Shown here piece by piece: positions 1-11,739 of a stretch of 64,000 bases of DNA. The notes beneath the pieces are model-generated. The model ran no database searches, had not been told where the DNA came from, and saw only the letters and a program-made list of their open reading frames with translations. The first letter of the stretch is position 1; the number at the start of each line of letters is the position of its first letter. The position numbers and the translations under genes are program-made. Origin of the DNA: Larix kaempferi (lineage: Eukaryota; Streptophyta; Pinopsida; Pinales; Pinaceae); the NCBI GenBank assembly GCA_027924585.1, contig BSBM01000050.1, positions 5,236,501 through 5,300,500 of the forward strand, written 5' to 3'.

Positions 1-124
1 ACTAACCGTAAAAAATTCTTGAGATGATATGTCGGTGGTACTCATTGAACCAATGTAGTTACAAGAGTAGGTAGGTCAAAAGTGTCCATCAAAGATGAAT
101 ACATACCTACTCCTACGCTCTCAC

Positions 125-1510
125 TGGGAAGACGAACTTGATCAATCCAAGGGATGTTTGAATCCGACGGAGTTGTGTTTTTTCTCGAGTGAGGGATAGT
201 TAATCAACTGTGACGATCTTACCTTCATGAGGGAACATAAGCACTCAGAAAACAGACAAGGGGATGGATTGCATAGCGTACGTATAAATTGTTCCCAACA
301 ACAGATTGTAGTCGATAGAAGCATCCACAACTTCTATCTCCACTGACACTACTTTACCGGCAAGCTCAATCTCGAATGAGGATAAGACTCCATGCGAACG
401 AAAAGACCTTCCGTCAAAAGTAGTAAGTATTGTGATGGAATGGGATAACTCAGGAGAACCCAAGTATTTCCAACAGTATATAGACATTGCGCACGTCGAC
501 GCGCCTTCATCTACTATCGTTCGTCTGAAGGTCATTGAACCATGGACTACTTCGATCTGGAAAGCCACGTGACAGGGAAACAAGGGTTTGATATTGGGCA
601 TATCAAATCTATCAAGCATACTCGACGAATCCATGCTACCTATTTCCGATAAAAGTGCATTACGCCGCGATGGGAAGCTTTGCAAGAATTCTAGTTCGTA
701 CATAGCACACGGTGTTTGGGATAAATATTCTACAACATAGTAGTTTGGAGCATCCCGCGCATTAGGATTGTGCATTTCCCATTTGTAGACACCTTTCGGT
801 ATCTCTGGCAAAGGTTCTGTTGGTCTCTCGATGTGGAGAGGAACAGAGGACTCAAGAACTTCTTTGTCTTTATACTGCATATCCTGGTTATAATTCTTGG
901 CTCTCGTCTTCAGTATAGTGTGTGATTTAACCATATTAATATAAGACTGATCAGTTGATGTGGCATGGTGAGTGCCCCCAGTATTAGAGATGCCAGAAGC
1001 TGGGCTTTGTCCTTGTGGAAAAGGATCCTTCGGGACATCTGGTTTCTTTTCATGTAATAGATTTTGGGCTTCATCAATGAGAGGGCATTGATGAGTGAGT
1101 TGGTCTCTTTTACAAATATTGCAAGGAAACTTTACCTTCTTCTTATCGTTCTTTCCCTCCTCGGCATTTTCAGTATTCTTGAGATTTTTTTTGTTCCCCT
1201 CCCCTTTCTTACCCTTTTTCTTGTTGTTGGGTTGTTGAGGACCCTTTTGGTTTGTCTGCACATTTTGTGCAGATTCTATTTGTGAAGGGGAGGATGCAAC
1301 CATAGTTGCTTCCATAGCATACTGCTTCACTAAAAGTGCATGGACTTGTTTCGTTAAAGCTTCTAGTGCACATGATTCTGCTGAACCAATGATGCCATCG
1401 GCACGTAGTCCGGGTTTAGGCTTAGTAGGATCTATATCAGACCTAGGTGATTCAGGAATTATCTCGTAAAGGATCCCATACTGAGTGTATATCAGGTCAA
1501 GTTGTTGGGT
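125..1510 (-). pseudogene. El-1 zinc-knuckle region and aspartic protease
   Basis: An open frame covers 1510 to 245 on the minus strand; a usable ATG lies at 1330. The lysine-rich stretch after the start is followed by a knuckle-like segment beginning FPCNICKRD, in which the usual histidine position is glutamine. The C-terminal third has the retropepsin signature with VDEGAS at the active site instead of the usual D-S/T-G, then a hydrophobic strand and the second protease motif ending NLLLGTIY. The frame breaks after this, but minus-strand sequence at about 244-125 still reads as the post-protease linker (EGKIVTVDQL). The reverse transcriptase would lie left of the window. The protease would process the polyprotein inside the virus-like particle. 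Confidence 0.75.
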
Positions 1511-1708
1511 CCTTAAAATTGCTTCATCTTCAGAAGTGACCCTAGAAGTTGAAACATCCTTAGAGATGTAAGGTAGTAGGGACTTGAAACATCCTTTGAT
1601 GAGTCATTTCTATCTTCTCCACTCTTGAATATGATTAGAGAGATGGGTGGCTTTGTTTTGTCTAACAGTAGAGAGAAGATTTGTATCGGCATCATACCGG
1701 ATGGGAAG

Positions 1709-2763
1709 CTAGAAATGATTCAATAAAACTATCACTAAATCCAAAAAATTGTTATATGTTGCAGTAGGCAATTTGATATACCACTTAGCTGCAATGCTTG
1801 CTAAGGTTCTTTGGAAGAGCCTCATTCGAATCGATTCATTGTTTAACGAGTTAGAGGAGCACCAGAGGTGAAAAGTTGTGACATGATCTCCAGGGTCTTC
1901 ACCAATTTTGCCTTCGAATTTTGGAATGTCCGGAGGGAGTTTGTTTGGGACCGGAGGCCAAGCAGGGTTGTGCCACACCAGGTCATTCATCAATTTTGAA
2001 AGGTCTGGAAAATTTAGAGTTTCTAGAAAAGGAAAACGGGTTTGTGTCGATGGCATTTGATTTAGAGGAGTTTGGTAAGGGGAACCACCCAAACCCTGGC
2101 TCCTATATGGTTTGTTGGAGTTGCCCCCAGCCACCGGTTGTGAATAAAAAACATTGTGAAATTTTCTCCAGCCATAATCTAATGGATTACTTCCTTTTGG
2201 CCCAGTCCATTGTGGATGGGTATAGGTGCCTCCAAAAGGAGGGTTAGTGTAACTTTTACTGCCCCCTCCACCAAATAGTGAAAAGGGAGTACTCTCTACA
2301 GGCACATTAGAGGTTTGTACATTTGAAGAATGTGCATTGAAGCTTGTAAAGGGGTTAAAACCTGATATTGAAGCAATGGAAGAGGAAGGTATTGAACCTA
2401 CAAATGGTATAGAAGGAGCAATGTGTCCTCTGTGCCAAGGAAATCCTTGATTGAAAGGATCAAATTAGGATTGACTTGGAACTGTCGAACAAAAGGAAAA
2501 TATTTAAAGGACACTGAGGGTATCCCTGAAAAATGAATGCTATATGGGCCAATGGTGGATCCAAAGGGAATAGATGTCATCACAATTTGAGTTTTAGACA
2601 AACCTGAAGATCCGACATTGAAACTAAAAGAGGTGCTCGAAGCAAAAGTTAACTGCAACGAACTCTGTATCAATGTGTTTAAGTGTGGGGGAGATAAACC
2701 TCCTAATATGATAGTTGAAGTGGGAGTATGAGGAGTTGTTGATGCATCCCCTATGCTATCCAT
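1709..2763 (-). pseudogene. El-1 gag, N-terminal part and capsid-like core
   Basis: Two minus-strand open stretches, 2763-2398 and 2305-1709, make up the N-terminal half of gag. The first is rich in Ser, Thr and Pro and has no recognisable domain. The second contains the retrotransposon gag core: the PKFEGK segment, an HLWC region, then RLFQRTLASIAAKWYIKLP, the conserved block ahead of the Trp-Tyr motif. Gag would form the particle shell around the element RNA. A frame break separates it from the knuckle and protease downstream. El-5 has the N-terminal and knuckle parts but no such core. Confidence 0.7.
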
Positions 2764-4839
2764 AGCAAGACTAGGTGTAAACCTATATACACTTAACTCA
2801 GGGATCCCTAAAGAGACAAATATTTATAACAAAGGGTCATTAGGTCCAGTTAGTGGAGGGTTGAAGGGTCTTGCGAACTCTTCTGTAAGAAAATCTTCAA
2901 CTTGGATGGTTTCCTAAACTAGTTGACTTTGAGAGATAATATGGGGTTCTCTAGGGGGTTCAGTTGTTCCGGTGAGTTCAAAAGAACCATGTGCATCTGT
3001 TATATCCCTTTGAGGTGGAAGTGGAGTGTTCACGGTGAGTGGAGGAAGGTTTCTCAACCTTGGTGACCTACAAGGAGGTTGGTCCTCTACAAATGCAACA
3101 ACAATATACTAAGTGATTAACCTAGGGTCCGTTAGAACAGCAGGAAACAAACAACAAACCATTATAAAGAAATTTCCTATGGTGATCAAGACCAGCAAAA
3201 TAGAGAGGATACTCTCAAAGGGAATTCTTGGATGGTTAGGGCCTAGAACAAACCACCAGAGTAGCGAAGTACAGTAACCCTGGTTCCACAATACAAAGTC
3301 TTCGGGTGCAAGCATTTGAATCACCAACCTCCCTCCCAAATAACTGCATGGTATTTCCTCCCATATTTGTCCTAGGTACAGTGGAAATATTCTTCCACCG
3401 TCACCTATGTAAATCCTTGTAGGTCAAAGATACTAATGCTACCATAGTTGTAGAAAGAGTCTGGGGGGACAGTCGCAGGTCGACCCAACACATATGGGCA
3501 TGGTAACTAGGCCCGAAACCCAAAATCACACAAGGTACTAATGGATCCCCATACACTTGTCAGCTCTGGTAAATGCTCGACTGAAAAGGGGGGGTATCCC
3601 TAACTAATCAACCTCACACGACCTCATGCTTAACTTTGGTTTGAGTGGAGCTTCCTGGAACACCTCCACAAAAGTGGATTTAACTAAAGACAATCTTACT
3701 ACGATTTTGAGATTTAAACGGTTTTGGAAAGTTTAAGAGTGTTCTATTCCAAAACCCTAGCCTAATCTAGTCATTTTGTGAGACCTAAAAAGAAAAGTTA
3801 CTAAAAAATTTTAGATTAATGATTCATTTTAGGGTTTTTGTTTACTCAAAAGGGTAGTGCATTTGTGTGCATTGGTTGCAACTAAAAGAAAAATGTATAT
3901 ATGAAAATGCAAAATCTTCACAATTTTCTTGTTGCTTATCTTTCAAAAATGTAAAGTCGTAAAGTAAACCTAAAACAAATTAAAGTTTTTTTTTATTTTT
4001 CAAAGAAGACAACATATATAACTATAACTACTTCAAAAAAAGGGAAAATTCTTGTCATAAAGCAAATGTTCTTTTGATTTAATTTTTTTCTTTAAAAATG
4101 AAAGAAACGGCAAATATCTATGAACAAACAAGAACAATGAGACATGTAAGTAAGGGAAAGATGAACCCAAAGCTATAAAAATCAGAACTTTGACCCTAAT
4201 AAAGGACTGAAAAATGAACAACCCAAAAAGTTGCTTCAAATGACCTAGAAGTAACTAAGGTTTGGCAATGAGATACTATAAGAAACAACTGATATGTAAA
4301 ACAAAAAAGCAATGAATCTATGGAGATATCATCCTGCTCTCTAAACACCATTGGCTACAAAGGACCAAGTCCAATCATCCGCCAAACAAACTATGGGCTA
4401 GAAAGAGTTAGGTACCTCTAACAAGCACAAAGAACCAAAAAGAAATCTTGAAAAGGGATTTAAAAGACTCAGAAAACAACTCATAAACAGTCAGGAGGTC
4501 TAAAATCCATAGGATAACTTTCAAAACCAAAGCAACCAACCCTAAAAGAAAAAACAATTCTCTTAGGGAAAAACCATGACTGTGTCTGCAGAGTCACGCG
4601 AGTGACCCATGCATACAAATATGGGAAAATCACGGTTGAGGGAGGATAAATGCGACTGTACGTATGTTAAACTCGTGTGTAGGAAATGAAAAATTTTAAA
4701 AAGAAATAAAATTGAATATCATAACATAACTAAGTAAAGCACAGGGATGACAAACACCCTAGAAACATTCACAAAGACCTAAAAAGTTGATAAAAACTAA
4801 AATAAAGTATCTCGAGAATCCACAAAGCATAAACAGGTG
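2764..4839 (-). other. El-1 leader between primer site and gag
   Basis: About 2.1 kb with no convincing coding region. The short open frames here do not match any family I know. It is AT-rich toward the right with many A-runs. A leader of similar length precedes the gag-like ORF of El-5. Confidence 0.55.
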
Positions 4840-4856
4840 CTCCAGTGGAGTCACCA
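4840..4856 (-). promoter_or_regulatory. El-1 primer-binding site
   Basis: On the minus strand this reads TGGTGACTCCACTGGAG, four bases after the LTR end at 4861. It matches the type seen at 38284-38301 (El-5) and 63964 (El-8). The TGG start and the position next to an LTR end identify it as the minus-strand DNA primer site. I recall a tRNA-Arg-type primer for Ogre/Tat elements of this kind, but did not verify the tRNA. Confidence 0.75.
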
Positions 4857-5375
4857 TTTCTGTTGTGTGGTTTAATAACCTATGACTGGGAAATGGAGGT
4901 CACCAACGTACACCAAATTTTATTGCAGAAACATAAAAGCAAATACATGTAACATTCAACGCTTCTTTCTGTTCATAAAATAAATAGGATTCAAGATGAG
5001 GTTCATACCTGAATAATCGATGGTTGATCCAAGCTTTTGAAATCCAATCTTCTCAATCCATTGCTCCAACTGATGAACCTGCAAACATTCAGACTACCTT
5101 TATCAAAGCAATTTGAATAAATAACTATAAACAATTGAAATTGAAACTCATATATAGAATCATAAGACAGATTCAAACATCAAGTTTACACAAAGACAAG
5201 TGCTATTGGAAGGGAAATATTTGATTTTATTTGCATAAAGAACAGTTGGTTATAATTGTCCTGCAAATGGCACTGTTGTAATCAGACCCTAGGCTCATGC
5301 TCCTCTCCCTTGACTAAGTATTCCTCCAGCATTTCTTTACCAAAGTTGGCTCCCCTTTCTCATGCCTCTCCCCTT

Positions 5376-5385
5376 GTATTTATGG
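5376..5385 (-). promoter_or_regulatory. TATA box of El-1 LTR
   Basis: Minus strand CCATAAATAC, about 515 bases before the LTR end. It is the best core-promoter candidate for transcription of El-1 toward the left. Confidence 0.45.
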
Positions 5386-6104
5386 CGGGTTTGAAAGGTA
5401 GTTGGCTTGGGAAGTTAAGGTAGTTTGAATAACTACCCAAACTAATCCATAATTCGTGTTGTTATATTTTTTTTTTATATTTTTAAAGATACATGCGAGT
5501 ATGCCTTCAGAAAACCAGTGAGTGACTCGTGGTTATTGTGTCTTGCATATAGAAACTGCATCTTTTTAGATGATACACACGGGTTTTCTATACAGACACT
5601 CGCGGTTAACCCGTGTGTTGCAGATATCAAGGTTGCGGTTATTCTTTAAAATAGTTACAAAAATATGTTTATTGAGGAGAGGATTGCAAAGTTCATATCC
5701 AAATCATCTTAGGTCAAGTAAGCTCTTCCATCCATAATGTCCTATTGTGTGACCGACAGGGCAATGTGATCACGGACGGATAAGTGCTAATTTAACCGAT
5801 AACAAGGACTTAAGATTTATTTACAAAAATCATTGTGTACAGAAGGATAAAATTCAGTTAATAGCAATGTAATCATTCTAAATAATAGGTTAGAGATGAT
5901 TACAATGGTTGATGATTGCAGAAATAAATAGAGGGAACATGTACTAAGCAATAGATTCATTCCACTCTAACCATTTAGATATATTTTTCAATACCATGCA
6001 TATTCAAAAATAAGAATAAATAGGACTTGAAATAAAAAAGGAAATTGTTCTGCTTCTAACTATCAATGATAGTAACAAACCTTCAAAATTAACCATGCAG
6101 CCAT

Positions 6105-6425
6105 TTTGCTTGATAACTTGGATATCATAACACTTCAGGAATAAATAATGAAACCTAAATCTAAGCCATGTGATTTTCATTCAATAAGAAGATCAGAAAT
6201 AAATAAAATATACCTAATCTAAGTAGGTTATCATTTGATATCATCTATAGAAATCAGATAGTTCAGAAATTAATAACTAAAACCTAATCTGAACCAAACA
6301 ATCATTAGATATTATTTTCAGAAGTCAGACATGTCAAAATAAATAACCAGATTCTGAACTAAACATTAAAATCATTAGCTATCATCTACAGGAATCAAAC
6401 ATTTCATAAATAAATAACATAACCT
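6105..6425. repeat. Degenerate tandem repeat, units of about 72-78 bases
   Basis: About four to five diverged units share the pattern AATAAATAA, then CCTAATCTGA or CCTGAATCTGA, then AATCATTAGATATCAT. The copies differ at many positions, so the array is old. It falls within the presumed U3 of the El-1 LTR. Confidence 0.6.
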
Positions 6426-6738
6426 GAATCTGAGCAAGGGAAAATCAAAGATGAAAGTGGTCGTTCCTCCCAACCAAATTCTAGAGCAGCCAAACTTCTT
6501 GCTCTGAAACCACCGAGACTATTTGGTGAACCACAAGGACAAAGACTTGGTCATAGAGTCCCTCTTGCAAGCTAGTTCACAACCTCATTTCACCATAAGC
6601 CTCATGCTCAGTGGTTGAATCAAATACTCAACATATTTTCCCCTTCATCATGAACCTCTTGTTCAGTGGATGAAAATGTTTCTTTATAGAATTTACCTAG
6701 GACTAGGACTTAGGTATTTCATGATCCTCCTGCTCATA

Positions 6739-7389
6739 ACGTGTCGGCACGGGTCCAGAGCGCACAAGTGCGGAACCCCCAAGCGACGAAAGGGTCAAAT
6801 TCAAGAACAAAGGATCGCCCACAAAGCATAAAAGAGTTGATATATGTCAAAGTATTTGGTTAAGTTAGTTAGCGATGGGTCATTTGGACCATTTTGTAAT
6901 GGCCAGGTGAGCCTATAAATCGAAGTATGATTGTAATCCTAAGGGAATCGACTCGCATCTTATGATATGATATGATTATCTTCGCATATATATATGTTTC
7001 AATCTTTTGGATCGATCTATGAAAGCATTTATTCGGTTTTGGTCTATTTGATCACAGCAATTGCTCTAAGTTTTTGATAGTTCTATGATATGTGATAATT
7101 ACTGGAAACGATTGATAGATATCTCTGTCTCTTTGTCTTTCGCAGGGTTTGATGTTTCATTGGAATCGCAGTAGATGTTTTCGCAGTTATGCTATGTACC
7201 GCAGATTCCTTGAACATGCTTTGATCATCTCTGTAATTCGTTAATTATGAGATGGTAATGTAGTTAATGCGAATAAGGATAATGGTTAATAGGTTGATAT
7301 TATGATGCGAATGCAAATCTCTGGCTTATGTTGCGAATGAGAATGAGTTAGTGCATGTATTCTCACAAATGCGAAAACTTGGTTCCTGC
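6739..7389. repeat. LTR-like segment of another family
   Basis: The segment begins TGTCGGCACGGG and can be closed at TGCA near 7389. A TATA-like box (CCTATAAATCG) about 170 bases in suggests the plus orientation. A run that reads AAGGGGGGC on the minus strand abuts the right end and would fit a polypurine tract for the minus orientation. These cues conflict, and no partner LTR or target duplication was found. It may be a solo LTR or a fragment. Confidence 0.35.
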
Positions 7390-8554
7390 AGCCCCCCTTA
7401 GGCATCTCAAGAGATACTTCACTCGCTCTGCGGGTGTTTTTGGGAAGGGTAAAACCTTTCTGGGTTGATGTTTAAGAGTTTTTGGTTGATGTTTGTTGAC
7501 AGTAGTGTGAAGTGAACCCCTGTTGATAGGAATGTGTCAACAAATGGTTCCATTGTCGGGAACTTAGTGCGAAAGGAGAGAGGACATGTTGTGGCATCCG
7601 ACAAAGCCATAGATTGAGGATTGGTTCCACAAGAAGACACGAGAATTTGTTGGTGAAGAAAATCAGAATCTGTTGAAGCCTCGGGTATGTAAGTCCTGGA
7701 ATGTTATCCAAGGCTAACAACAGAGGGTGAAAACCCAATCTGAAAGGATTCAAACAACTCTGCACAAGAGCAGTTCTATCCCGACTACTTGGTATAGTTG
7801 AATCCCATGAATATAAGGCCTCTGCTGGCACTTAAGTGTGTCGATCCTGATGGATCTGTATTCCTTTGAAGGGAGATCAAAGGTGTTTTATCTCTAAAAG
7901 CTAGTTTGCTTTAAAGGAATTCTAAACTGAGTTAGATCTAAACTAAAGGAATGCATTTTGATGTGCAAGATAACCTGATATGGAATTTAATAAGTCTTTC
8001 ACCAATTTATAGACATGTAAAGTGGATCTTTACTTATTAGATTAAGACACGGTCAGAAAATCAAAATTGAATGATTGTAACATAAGGGTTGAAGCATACG
8101 CACGATTATCCTATTATATCATGCTAATTGAAAATTTGGCATTAATCTTATAATATCTATTTATCATTTGCAGAAATAGATAAATGTTTTAAATAAATAA
8201 ATTCATTGAAGACATGAGATACATAGATCATAAGTCAAGACAAATCTAAACTATAGATCAATGTATTAATTATGATTGCAAAACAAAACAGTGTTCATTC
8301 ATGAGCTAAAGCAAAAATAAAAATACATCAAACAAATTTGATAAATTAAACAAAAGAGATAGCGAGAAGAACTAACTGTATATCAATAGGCCTGCAAAAA
8401 ATTACAAAGTATGAATGACACAGAGTATCTCCAGTCTTCTTTTGATGATTTTCTCTCCCTTCTCCTATAAGATATCTACCCCTTTAATAATAATTACAAT
8501 AAAGATACAAAGGCTGGACTTCCCATAAAACAGGGATTACAAAATCAATCTAAT
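7390..8554 (-). repeat. Probable 3' tail and LTR of El-2
   Basis: This lies directly downstream of ORF3 of El-2 on the minus strand, the position an LTR takes in El-7. The first 150 bases after the stop resemble the start of the El-7 post-ORF3 region: a T-rich stretch, GTTTTATGGGA, then a purine-rich block ending GAGAGAAAAT. A TATA-like box (minus CTATAAAT, about 8004-8012) is present. No exact ends were found. Open frames of 60-120 codons at 7419-7831 match nothing I recognise. Confidence 0.4.
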
Positions 8555-10061
8555 CTAAGAATGGCCAAAAGCACCTTGCCACTTGTCCCAAACTTCTAAC
8601 AAATCATCCACATCCAGATACTTAGCCAACTCGATTCCCAACTGAGCATCACACGTGAACGATTCAATCTCATTCTTGCTTAATTTGTGCCAAGTACCCA
8701 GAAAGATGTGGATCTTGGCCTCCGTACTGATAGTTTGCTTGAGGAATTTTTTAACTTCAGAAATTGATATGTGCTCGAGCTACTAATTCTATTGTTTGAC
8801 CTACACACACCTGCTATCCACTTGCTCAATCATCAGCTTTGGGAGACAAGCTTTCTCGATAAGATCCATAGTGGGAAACTGTAGCATGACCATGATGTTG
8901 TCTGAAGCATACCATCTCCTGCTACAAATTGCTTGTGCCTTGCAAATTGTTTCTTCAACCATCTCGTAATCATTATGCCAGGAATCCAGATATTTTCTTA
9001 TTTTCCTGAACTTGAAGTTATCTAAGACTGGGATATCCTCAGGTTTTTCCTTGATATACCTTTTCCAATCAAAAATTTCTTCAATGGCCTTGGAAGCTTG
9101 CTTCCTTTTATCGATTTGTTGCTCAAGAATTATAGAGAGTTTCGTAAAATCATTATAAGTTTCCTTAATATCATTCAGGGAACTAAATAACTCAGACAAG
9201 GGCTTGTGATGCTCCTCTTTAACCTCAAAGGCCAAATCCTTGAACTCTTTCTCAAAGAACCTGGGGAATGAAGAAGTGGTTTCATTAGCAACTACATCTT
9301 TCAGCTGTTGTTCCAACATTGTTATCTTCTCAATGTTGGCAGTATTTAGGACCTATGTATTCTGTAACTGAACCTAGAGAGAAGTGTTCTGTTCCTATAG
9401 GTCCTTTATCCAACTTTAATACTAATTCCTCAATTCATAAATGTGGGATTCATGTTCTTCATACATTTTGACCAGCTGCTCCTGAAGCTTCTTCAATTCT
9501 TCCTTCTTGATGTCTATCTCCTTATTTAGTGAAGTCACTGAATCATAATTGGCTCCAGCAAATTCCCCCATTGCTGCAGCAGTGTCTAATGCCTCATGCT
9601 AAATGTCAGCAGATTGCTTTGCCCAAATTATTTGATTGGGGACAGGCGCTTGTAGCATAGTTGATCCCCTGCTTCTCTTGGTACCTCTTTTCACCACTGC
9701 TTTGGCTGATCTACTGTAAAATTATTCCCACAGGGGAACCACAGCATCATCTTTAGGATCAGTTGTCAAATCAGTTGAATATATGGCAATATTTAATGTT
9801 GGCACTAATGGAGCTGTCTGGGTAACAGTGGAATTAGCGATAGACAATGTGATTTGGGAGGTCAATGGAGAAGAAGGGGTGATTGCAGCTACTGACGGTA
9901 CATAAATTGAAGAAGTAGTCGAAGTGACAACCTCAGGAATGGAATTAGGAGCAATGTAAGTGATGGTTGCAAAGAAACAGTTGGAAACTACATCTCAGTA
10001 ACTATTGGTGGCAAGGTGATAGGTAGAACTAGAAAGATTGGATGTGAAGTAGTGATGGAGG
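8555..10061 (-). pseudogene. El-2 ORF3, C-terminal part
   Basis: Second half of the long extra ORF, cut off from its N-terminal part (20403-22343) by El-3. Minus-strand coding resumes left of the TTAAT target copy. The clearest block (9319-8801) is acidic and lysine-rich, probably coiled coil, with LEQQLKDVVAN and FDWKRYIKEK segments. Coding continues past clustered stops near 8775-8790 to an in-frame TAG at 8555-8557, giving the end EVWDKWQGAFGHS. Removing El-3 leaves an ORF of roughly 1,150 codons, close to ORF3 of El-7 (1,099 codons). Function unknown. Confidence 0.6.
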
Positions 10062-10066
10062 TTAAT

Positions 10067-11673
10067 TGTCAAGTCCCCTCCCATCAGACCAAGCCAGGGA
10101 GAGAACATGGCACTAAAACTGGGCATCTAGCCCCATGATTATTAAGTAATCTCATTGATAATAAAAATACATATGTATATGTGTATATATATATATATAA
10201 GAAACACAACGGAATTAAAATCATCTCAGTATCTAACATACAATCAAGATTTTCATGACAGCCATTAAAGAGAGAGTACTTATCTTAAAACAAAGTAGTC
10301 CCAAGCAACTGGCTATGCAACTGCAACGTTCCACCCAACCATAGGCCAATTTTTCTCATCACTAGCTCAGCACAACTGCCACCCCAAAGCTGTGCATGAT
10401 TTCTACAAGGAAAAAGGGAACAACAGACTCACACATATCCAAAAGACATCAAAACCATCCAAGCCAATCCACGGTTGGGATTTATCAGGCTATTAAGGCA
10501 ATGGAAAGGAAGAATTGCTAAGCTAGTGAGTTCAACCATAGAGATATGGATTCTCTCTACAAGATCTATCTAGCTTTGTCCCCACAATACCTACACACTT
10601 GGAATAAGAAAGTATTCCCTTCACTACTGCACAGTCCCTTAGGCCATACCTCCCATTCTAGTGTTCTTCCAGGTATGCATAGAAGAGTAACCAGCCCTTT
10701 TGATCCTTTTGAGAGGTTATCTTCCTCACTAGTTTTTTCAAGCCAATTTTGGTCCACTTCCACTCCAAATTTCTTGCTCACGGGTTCAAACCGAAACAGA
10801 GATGCACATAACAGCAAAATCACAAGTGTTAGGCACGAAGGGAAACGTTTTTACAGTGGGATGTCCAAAATGGGGTTTCCATTAGCTACAGAAAAACATG
10901 GGAAACCAAAAAAAACGAAATGGCAATTGGGGGATCAACCCTGGGAGAGAAAAATCATTTCTAGAAAACGTTTATGGGCATTCAAGGGACAAAAACGACC
11001 TCCATAAACCCCCAAATCGTGACTCCCTTCCTCCCAGCCACTGTGCAATACAAAAACGAGTTCCTAGCCATGGAAAATGCAGGAAAAAGATGGAAAATGT
11101 GAAGGAGAAATCCCTAGCTACCTCAGACTGCGTGAGAGAGAAAATTCCATGGGTGAAGAATGGCTTTGGGCACTATTTCATGGGTGTTTTCTTGCCCAGG
11201 GAACAAAAATACGATTTCCCGGGTTGATCGCTTGCCCATGCACGAAATTGGCTGCCATACCTCTTCATTCCCAAGGCATTAACTACCTCAACCAACTCTT
11301 GGAAGAATTAAATGATTGGGTGCATAAGTCAAAATGGGTAGTTGGGGTTCATTCATTGACAATTGGCTTACACCATTGGCTCAAGGTTTTTTGAATAATT
11401 TCCCTCCCTATTCCTTGTGAAATCATGCCCCATCTCTTTGTTGCATTGCATAGCTAGTTGTGGTTATTTCATTAAAATTCATATTTACTTGATGTCTTAA
11501 TTTACATTGTGCCTATCTAGCACAAGAACCATAGGCATCTATTTTTAATTGCTGATACATAAAATGCTAAATCGATGGTGGGGCCTTGGCCTTAAGCTCC
11601 TCACCATGATTTAATAAAGATATTTACATCATTTACAATTTTAATGCAATAGGGTCAAAATCGGGATATTACA
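10067..11673 (-). repeat. El-3 3' LTR
   Basis: 1,607 bases, TGTCAAGTCCCCTCC at the left and GATATTACA at the right in plus orientation, so it begins TGTAATATCCC when read with the element. It matches 18774-20397 along its whole length with scattered substitutions and small indels. It abuts a polypurine tract at its right edge, which makes it the 3' LTR. Confidence 0.92.
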
Positions 11674-11688
11674 TTCCCCTCCCCCTTA
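11674..11688 (-). promoter_or_regulatory. El-3 polypurine tract
   Basis: Minus strand TAAGGGGGAGGGGAA directly against the 3' LTR start. This is the usual site for plus-strand DNA priming and fixes the element's orientation. Confidence 0.85.
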
Positions 11689-11739
11689 CATTAGCACTGT
11701 CCTAAGTGCTCATAAAAAATGAAAAAAATGGATAGGCCA

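Larger units (their letters stand above)
1..4860 (-). mobile_element. El-1: internal region of a Ty3/gypsy element, cut by the window edge
   Basis: Read on the minus strand, this stretch runs from a primer-binding site (4840-4856) through a leader, gag, a zinc knuckle and an aspartic protease, and leaves the window before any reverse transcriptase. The order is that of a Ty3/gypsy 5' half. Protease and knuckle resemble those of El-5, and the primer site resembles those of El-5 and El-8, so these three probably belong to one broad lineage. That lineage is Tat/Ogre-like by memory of the primer type, which is inference. Coding is broken by several stops and frameshifts, so this copy is probably dead. 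Confidence 0.8.
4861..6700 (-). repeat. El-1 5' LTR (left end precise, right end unresolved)
   Basis: The LTR ends in ACACAACA on the minus strand at 4861, four bases from the primer site. A TATA-like box (CCATAAATAC, minus) lies at 5376-5385, so U3 is to the right and R-U5 to the left. The outer end could not be fixed because the second LTR is outside the window. An LTR-like sequence of another family starts near 6739, which sets a likely limit. A tandem array at 6105-6425 lies in the presumed U3. Confidence 0.55.

Noticed and set aside
7472-7831. 119-codon minus-strand frame as a possible host gene
   Set aside because: No domain, no intron-exon cues, and it lies in the presumed LTR tail of El-2.
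10546-11394. Open frames of 105-153 codons on the plus strand, recurring at 19284-20143
   Set aside because: Both sets lie in the El-3 LTRs and recur because the LTRs are copies; they oppose the element's transcription and match no family.
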